The translations under genes and the position numbers were made by a program. A stretch of 45,970 bases of DNA from positions 1 to 45,970 of the forward strand of contig NZ_PVTE01000037.1 in assembly GCF_003002825.1 (NCBI RefSeq), given 5' to 3'. Within the stretch, counting starts at the first letter, position 1; every line of letters starts with the position of its first letter. Of the stretch, positions 41,550 through 45,970 are shown one piece after another. The notes below the pieces were generated by a model. That model saw nothing but the letters and a program-made list of their open reading frames with translations. It did no database searches and was not told where the DNA came from. The DNA is from Spirosoma oryzae (lineage in GTDB: Bacteria; Bacteroidota; Bacteroidia; Cytophagales; Spirosomataceae).

Positions 41550-41580
41550 GGGGGCGGCTTCATCCTGCGAAGCCGCCCCC
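41550..41580. terminator. strong hairpin terminator between convergent genes
   Basis: Perfect 12-bp stem GGGGGCGGCTTC (41550-41561) / GAAGCCGCCCCC (41569-41580) with a 7-nt loop. On the minus strand it lies 23 bp past the CoA-transferase stop and is followed by TATTTGTAT. It can also stop plus-strand transcripts from DUF983. Confidence 0.85.
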
Positions 41581-41602
41581 TTATTAGTGCAAACGAATGC
41601 CA

Positions 41603-42886
41603 TTACAACCGGCCGAAGCGGGCGTGTGCCTGCCGCTCAAGGTCTTCGCGGTGGTCGGGGTGGGCGATGTTGATGAGCGCACGGGCGCGTTGCCGCAGGT
41701 TTTGTCCGTACAGATCAGCGATTCCGTATTCGGTGACGATGTAATGAACGTGCGCCCGCGTCGTCGTTACGCCCGCGCCTTCTTTCAGGAACGATACGAT
41801 CTTGCTCAGGCCTTTGCTGGTGGTCGACGGAAGCGCGATAATGGGCTTGCCACCTTCCGACAACGAAGCCCCCCGCACAAAATCCATCTGTCCGCCAACA
41901 CCTGAATACTGGTACGTACCGATGGTATCAGCGCACACCTGCCCCGTCAGGTCGACCTCGATGGCGCTGTTAATCGCGGTTACCTTCGGGTTGCGCCGAA
42001 TGATCGATGTGTCGTTGGTGTAGCTGGCCTGTTTCATGGCCACACCGGGATTGTCGTTGATGAAGTCATACACCCGCTGACTGCCCATGACAAAGGCTGA
42101 TACGATGCGGTGTGGCAGTACCGCCTTGTGCTCCCCTGTGATGACGCCCCGCTCGACCAGGTCGATGACACCGTCGGAGAACATCTCGGTATGAATGCCC
42201 AGTCCCTTGTGGTGAATCAGCTCCGCCAGTGTGGCGTTCGGGATGCCGCCGATGCCGAGTTGCAGCGTCGCGCCGTCTTCCACCAGACTGGCTACGTACT
42301 GACCGATCTTCCGGTCTTCCGCACTGATCTCACCGGGTAACACTTCGTAAATCGGCTCGTCGACTTCGATGGCTGCGTGTAGCATCGACACCGGAATCAG
42401 TCCGTCGCCGTGCGTGCGGGGTACCCGTGGGTTGATCTGGGCAATGACGTACTTCGCCGACTGAATAGCCGCCAGCGATACGTCGACGGAGGGGCCGAGC
42501 GAACAGTAACCGTGTGCATCCGGGGGCGACACCTGAATCAGCGCAACGTCGATCGGTAAAATTCTGCGCTTGAAGAGTAGCGGTACTTCGCTGAGGAAGA
42601 CAGGGACATAGTCGCCGATGCCTGCGTTCAGCTGCTTTCGCATGTTAGCCCCAATAAAGAACGAGTTTGGCCGGAATGACGCCTGATACTGCGGTTCGAG
42701 GTACGGCAGGTAGCCCTCCGTATGAATGTGGCATAGCTCGACGTCGCGTAACTGCGGAGCGCGGTCGATCAGGGCGCGGATGAGTGTGTGGGGCGTCTGG
42801 GCAACGCTGTGGATAAAAACGCGGTTGCCCGACTGTACAACGGAAACGGCCTGATCAGGCGTAGTAATCGGAAGAAAGGTTACCAT
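41603..42886 (-). CDS. acetyl-CoA hydrolase/transferase family protein (4-hydroxybutyrate CoA-transferase-like)
   Basis: A 427-residue cytoplasmic class I CoA-transferase. Seen: an N-terminal alpha/beta domain (VFIHSVAQTPHTLIRALIDR), IDVALIQVSPPDAHGYCSLG (about 114-133), LQLGIGGIPNATLAELIHHK (about 211-230), GIHTEMFSDGVIDLVERG with a likely catalytic glutamate, and a C-terminal GVGGQMDFVRGA and VTEYGIADLYGQ. It moves CoA between acetyl-CoA and small carboxylic acids such as acetate, succinate or 4-hydroxybutyrate. The acceptor is not resolved by sequence. A perfect 11-bp dyad lies upstream, between it and the DUF2267 gene on the same strand. Confidence 0.93.
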   Translation of the reverse strand: MVTFLPITTPDQAVSVVQSGNRVFIHSVAQTPHTLIRALIDRAPQLRDVELCHIHTEGYLPYLEPQYQASFRPNSFFIGANMRKQLNAGIGDYVPVFLSEVPLLFKRRILPIDVALIQVSPPDAHGYCSLGPSVDVSLAAIQSAKYVIAQINPRVPRTHGDGLIPVSMLHAAIEVDEPIYEVLPGEISAEDRKIGQYVASLVEDGATLQLGIGGIPNATLAELIHHKGLGIHTEMFSDGVIDLVERGVITGEHKAVLPHRIVSAFVMGSQRVYDFINDNPGVAMKQASYTNDTSIIRRNPKVTAINSAIEVDLTGQVCADTIGTYQYSGVGGQMDFVRGASLSEGGKPIIALPSTTSKGLSKIVSFLKEGAGVTTTRAHVHYIVTEYGIADLYGQNLRQRARALINIAHPDHREDLERQAHARFGRL

Positions 42887-42909
42887 GATTTTGACATACT
42901 AACAACCGG

Positions 42910-42940
42910 CTCCTGAAAGGCGTGGAGTACCTTTCAGGAG
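42910..42940. terminator. hairpin between DUF2267 and CoA-transferase genes
   Basis: CTCCTGAAAGG (42910-42920) and CCTTTCAGGAG (42930-42940) form a perfect 11-bp stem with a 9-nt loop, 10 bp past the DUF2267 stop and 23 bp before the CoA-transferase start on the minus strand. No T-tract follows, so it may be a weak terminator or a leader hairpin of the second gene. Confidence 0.6.
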
Positions 42941-42950
42941 TAATCGGACC

Positions 42951-43352
42951 CTAATTTGTCGCTACCGCACCGTCGAACAGCGGAGCATAATCATCCGACA
43001 GTGTGATTTTTATCTTGTGCAGTTCACCCTCGGTCACCATCGACCGGAATACGGTCATGAACTGCTGGGTGTAGCGCTCACCGGTGGCCGCATCGACGCC
43101 CAGTTTGTCGCCGACCCGCTGGTAGAACTCGTCTACCTTAAAGCGTTCGCCCTGGTCACGGTCTTCGGGTGATACTTCGCGGATGATGTCGAGCAAAGGT
43201 GCGGGTAGCTGAGCGCCCAGATTGTCGGCTGCGTTGCCGGCCAGGTGTGCCGTCAGCGTGTGCAGAAAGGCGCGGGTGATGTCGATTACTTCGCCCTCCG
43301 ACTGAACGTTCAGTGCGGCTTTGGCTTCGTGAATAAATTCTGGATATTGCAT
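42951..43352 (-). CDS. DUF2267 family protein
   Basis: A 133-residue soluble helical protein. MQYPEFIHEAKAALNVQSEG begins the DUF2267 domain, continuing AFLHTLTAHLAGNAADNLGA, APLLDIIREVSPEDRDQGER and FYQRVGDKLGVDAATGERYT. The family is a two-lobed helical repeat of unknown function, seen near stress and redox genes. ATG 43352 gives the usual N-terminus; earlier codons lie in the intergenic promoter region. It is divergent from a beta-barrel-like protein gene (80 bp apart) and upstream of the CoA-transferase gene. Confidence 0.9.
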   Translation of the reverse strand: MQYPEFIHEAKAALNVQSEGEVIDITRAFLHTLTAHLAGNAADNLGAQLPAPLLDIIREVSPEDRDQGERFKVDEFYQRVGDKLGVDAATGERYTQQFMTVFRSMVTEGELHKIKITLSDDYAPLFDGAVATN

Positions 43353-43432
43353 AACGTCAAGTTGAATTGGTATTGGCTGCTCAACCCGGCGTTTGGGTAA
43401 GATGTTGGTACAAACCAGAAAAACTACACCAC

Positions 43433-44134
43433 ATGCACCGAATTTTATCCGCACTTTTTTGGGTAATTGGCTTCAGTGTCGCGCAGGGGCAGCACAGCGA
43501 ATTCAGCGTGCAGGCAAGTAGTGGACTTTTTTCGTTTCGGGGGTCGGGAGCCGTATCGCAGACGGGGATACCGCTAATGGGGCCGGGAGTGATGAATCCG
43601 TACGGTCGACACAGCGGATCAAGCTACGGCTTAACCGGCCAATGGCAGTATGTCGATCGCTCCGGGCTGATTCTCGGAGCCCAGGCTGGGTACGAATCAC
43701 TGACGAGCCGACTGGCTGTCAATGGTGTTATCGGTGATTTTAGTAGCTATCCGGCCGATGGTAACGCGTGGCTGAAAAATCAGTATGTGTTACTGCAACC
43801 CTTCGCTGGAAAGCGGTTTGGTACCGCACAGTCCAGTCTCGATGTTACGGTGGGCGTCGACCTGGCATACGGTTTGGCTAGTCGCGGAACAATATCACTA
43901 ACCGCTACTAACCAATATCCAAGTTCTATACTGGCCCCTGTTTCATACAACATGCCAACTGTCGACGTGCGGCCGCGCGTAAACCTAACGGGCTATTATC
44001 GGTCGTTCGGTCTGAGCGCAGGCTATTCGCTGGGCGTACTAAGTTATACCCCCAGTTCCCGCTCCGATGCCACGCAGGTATACAGTCAGTACTGGCGAGC
44101 CGGGCTAAGCTATCGCTTCGGTCGCCGGCGCTGA
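43433..44134 (+). CDS. hypothetical outer-membrane beta-barrel-like protein
   Basis: A 233-residue exported protein with signal peptide MHRILSALFWVIGFSVAQGQ. The mature part alternates strands with Gly/aromatic residues (GSSYGLTGQWQYVDRSGLIL, GAQAGYESLTSRL, YVLLQPFAGKRFGTAQSSLD) and ends with YWRAGLSYRFGRR. A final Tyr/Phe-rich strand of this kind is typical of small outer-membrane beta-barrels. The protein is unnamed and the function unknown. ATG 43433 is chosen because it begins the signal sequence. It is convergent with the beta-glucosidase gene, with 3 bp between the two stop codons. Confidence 0.75.
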   Translation: MHRILSALFWVIGFSVAQGQHSEFSVQASSGLFSFRGSGAVSQTGIPLMGPGVMNPYGRHSGSSYGLTGQWQYVDRSGLILGAQAGYESLTSRLAVNGVIGDFSSYPADGNAWLKNQYVLLQPFAGKRFGTAQSSLDVTVGVDLAYGLASRGTISLTATNQYPSSILAPVSYNMPTVDVRPRVNLTGYYRSFGLSAGYSLGVLSYTPSSRSDATQVYSQYWRAGLSYRFGRRR

Positions 44135-44137
44135 TGG

Positions 44138-45589
44138 CTAGTGCGCTTTCAGGTGTGCTGACCAGTCGACGGGGTCGGTGAGCAGTTGCTGAAACCAGTG
44201 GCCGGAATCCTTGACGATGCGCTGCTGCGTGCGGAAATCAACGTACACCAGTCCGAAGCGGGGGCGGTAGCCTTCGGCCCATTCGAAATTGTCGAGAAAC
44301 GTCCAGACGAAGTAACCATCCACGGCGAAACCATCGTTTTTCGCCCGTAAGACACTTTGCAGATAATCCTGGTGGTAGCTGATGCGTTGCGGGTCGTGGA
44401 CGTGGCCCTGTTGCACGGTATCGTAGAACGCAGCCCCACTTTCCGTAATGTACAGCTTCCGGATGCCGTCGTACTGACTGAATCGCTGAATGACCCGGTA
44501 CAGGCTGTCGGGGTTGACCTCCCAGCCCATCTCGGTAATCGTCTGCACCCCCCGGCTCAGTGGCGAAATATCCTTCGACCAGATGTACGGCACAAAATAG
44601 GTATGCTCGACAACTACGCGGAAGTAGTGTTGCAGCCCGATGAAATCGAAATCAAACGCCAGCTTTTCCAGGTCGCCGGGTTGGGCATGCTTCTTGAAAA
44701 TGCCGTTCAGAAAGGATAACTCGTCGGTTGGATAGCCCATGCCCAGGGCGGGTTCGATGAAAAGCCGATTCAGCAAGGCATCGACGCGTTTGGCTGCGGC
44801 CCGGTCGCGGGTAGCGTCGGTGTATGGATCGACGGGGGAGCAGGAAAAGGTGGTGCCGACATGGGCGTCGGGGACGTTGCGCCGAACAACCCGGCCCCCT
44901 TCTGCCTGCGCCAGTGCCGTGTGGTGAATGCTGGGTAGCAATGCGCGCAGACTGCGTCGGCCGGGGGCGTGTGTCCCCGTAAAATACCCCAGCACCGACG
45001 ACGCCAGGGGCTCGTTCAGGATAATCCAGTGCTTGACTTTGGGACCGAAGGTTTTCGTGCAGACGTCGACGTAATCGGCAAACCAGTCGACGATTTTGCG
45101 GTTCGGCCAGCCGCCGAGGTTTTCCAGCGCCTGCGGTAAGTCCCAGTGGTAGAGCGTAATCCAGGGCGTCATGCCCAGCGACAGACAGTGGTCGATAAGT
45201 CGGTCGTAGAAGGCCAGTCCGGCTTCATTGACACGACCGCCATGCTGCGGTCCCAATCCGTCGGGTAGGATGCGGGACCAGGCTATCGAAAACCGGAAGT
45301 GAGGAAAGCCAAGGGCTTTGTGCAGGCGCAGGTCATCTTCGTAGCGGTCGTAAAATTCGCAGGCAATGTCGCCGTGTTCGCCGGTTTTGATTTTCCCGCG
45401 CTGATGACTGAACGTATCCCAGATTGACGGACCACGACCATCGCGGTCGACGGCTCCTTCGATTTGGTAAGCGGCTGTTGCCGTTCCCCAGACAAAATCA
45501 GGGCCAAAAGCAGCCCTGGAAACGAGCGCCGGATCAGCGGCAGGCAAGTGCGGTTGAGTAGTCAAAACATCCCGGAAATGGTCCGGCAA
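44138..45589 (-). CDS. GH1 family beta-glucosidase
   Basis: A 483-residue cytoplasmic glycoside hydrolase cleaving beta-glucosides such as cellobiose. Motifs: FVWGTATAAYQIEGAVDRDG near 32-51 (family signature), IILNEPLASS with acid/base Glu193, HYFRVVVEHT near 321-330 and LYITESGAAF with nucleophile Glu383 (Ser replaces the usual Asn in the ITENG signature). The end motif TFLDNFEWAEGYRPRFGLVY is complete. Start codon: the first possible start after an in-frame stop (45605-45607) is TTG at 45589. There is no in-frame ATG before the conserved domain; an ATG at 45570 is out of frame and stops after two codons. A second TTG at 45565 is an alternative start. Confidence 0.93.
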   Translation of the reverse strand: MPDHFRDVLTTQPHLPAADPALVSRAAFGPDFVWGTATAAYQIEGAVDRDGRGPSIWDTFSHQRGKIKTGEHGDIACEFYDRYEDDLRLHKALGFPHFRFSIAWSRILPDGLGPQHGGRVNEAGLAFYDRLIDHCLSLGMTPWITLYHWDLPQALENLGGWPNRKIVDWFADYVDVCTKTFGPKVKHWIILNEPLASSVLGYFTGTHAPGRRSLRALLPSIHHTALAQAEGGRVVRRNVPDAHVGTTFSCSPVDPYTDATRDRAAAKRVDALLNRLFIEPALGMGYPTDELSFLNGIFKKHAQPGDLEKLAFDFDFIGLQHYFRVVVEHTYFVPYIWSKDISPLSRGVQTITEMGWEVNPDSLYRVIQRFSQYDGIRKLYITESGAAFYDTVQQGHVHDPQRISYHQDYLQSVLRAKNDGFAVDGYFVWTFLDNFEWAEGYRPRFGLVYVDFRTQQRIVKDSGHWFQQLLTDPVDWSAHLKAH

Positions 45590-45594
45590 AGGTA
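45587..45594 (-). promoter_or_regulatory. -7 element over the beta-glucosidase TTG start
   Basis: On the minus strand TACCTTTG (45594 to 45587) matches the consensus. It overlaps the TTG at 45589, so a transcript from it would begin after that codon and favour the later TTG at 45565. No clear -33 TTG was found. Confidence 0.35.
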
Positions 45595-45688
45595 ATTGCT
45601 GGGTTTACGATTTATGGCTCACTGGTCAAAGTTCTCAATAACATAACCTTAACCAGTGAACCGTATTGAAGTCTGACAAAATAACTTA

Positions 45689-45784
45689 GGTTATTGATTG
45701 CCTGACTAACCCCTAAATCTGCACGGTAGAACCCGCCGTTACCGGGGCCGTAGGGTTATTGATCGCCTGACTAACCCCTAAATC
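45689..45784. repeat. 31-bp direct repeat pair
   Basis: The 31-mers at 45689-45719 and 45754-45784 (each containing GCCTGACTAACCCCTAAATC) differ at one position; their starts are 65 bp apart. Part of the sequence recurs near 45938-45950 (ACCCCTAAATCCCC). They lie in a 381-bp gene-free stretch at the right edge. Confidence 0.85.
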
Positions 45785-45830
45785 CCCTGAAGGGGACTTG
45801 GCTCACGCTGGTACCAAGTCCCCTTCAGGG
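45785..45830. repeat. 16-bp inverted repeat at the right edge
   Basis: CCCTGAAGGGGACTTG (45785-45800) and CAAGTCCCCTTCAGGG (45815-45830) are perfect arms around a 14-bp loop. The CCCCTGAAGGGG core is shared with the repeat at 93-142. The rest of the 45590-45970 gap holds further CCCTAAAGGGG-like pieces and the 13-mer CGGTCGGCCGCTG at 45958-45970, but no gene. Confidence 0.85.
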
Positions 45831-45970
45831 CAGGGCTGTTAAGTTCTAGCCTGTTTACCCCCCAGCCCCCTAAAGGGGCTAACCTTGTAGGGGTTTTGAG
45901 CCTTCAAAACCGAGCACTTCGCAAAGGAGCTTTTTTACCCCTAAATCCCCTGAAGGGCGGTCGGCCGCTG

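Noticed and set aside
44357..44719. A plus-strand frame inside the beta-glucosidase gene
   Set aside because: It is antisense to a gene with complete GH1 motifs and has no domain of its own.

Overview
The window is about 46 kb of chromosomal DNA from a Bacteroidota bacterium of the Cytophagales, most like Spirosoma and its relatives. Three things point there: a SusC/SusD pair, two proteins with a C-terminal type IX secretion sorting domain, and promoter -7 elements of the TAnnTTTG type. Most genes have the GC-rich codon use of that group. No rRNA, tRNA, CRISPR array or intact transposase was seen.

Layout. 0-4.3 kb: an aminotransferase IV enzyme diverges from a TolC-type outer-membrane protein and its periplasmic adaptor, with no pump gene beside them. 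4.3-10.2 kb: an alpha-L-fucosidase, a secreted subtilisin with three SLH-like repeats plus a type IX sorting domain, and a DUF1593 hydrolase-like protein. 10.3-15.5 kb: gpsA, a MOSC protein, a TIM-barrel isomerase and a VEB/PER-like class A beta-lactamase with a palindrome beside its promoter. 15.7-20.9 kb: HAD phosphatase, MFS transporter, MsrA and a four-PAS sensor kinase. 21.1-27 kb: an AraC regulator and a SusC/SusD uptake operon. 27.4-33.2 kb: the most disturbed part. It holds a PhoD-like phosphatase, a toxin-antitoxin-like pair whose YoeB-type toxin has an in-frame stop, a leftover 3' end of a second PhoD gene, a REPIN-like element, a secreted MocA oxidoreductase, and an AT-rich island with three overlapping genes (two small membrane proteins and a DUF6414-like protein). 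33.2-38 kb: VCBS-repeat protein, DinB protein, PQQ-type sugar dehydrogenase and a second MocA oxidoreductase. 38-45.6 kb: a type IX-sorted protein, a second AraC regulator, DUF983, an acyl-CoA transferase, DUF2267, a beta-barrel-like protein and a GH1 beta-glucosidase.

How the genes may work together (inference). GH29, GH1, SusC/SusD, two exported MocA oxidoreductases, a TIM-barrel isomerase and a sugar dehydrogenase suggest a lifestyle of capturing and oxidising plant or microbial glycans, though these genes do not form one compact locus.

The most unusual non-coding signal is a set of intergenic inverted repeats that begin at or next to stop codons. One family is built from TGATTGA/TGAATGA units. 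At three loci its arms are perfectly complementary over exactly 29 bp, yet the arm sequence differs from locus to locus. The AT-rich three-gene island at 31.5-33.0 kb is the best candidate for an undescribed protein system.
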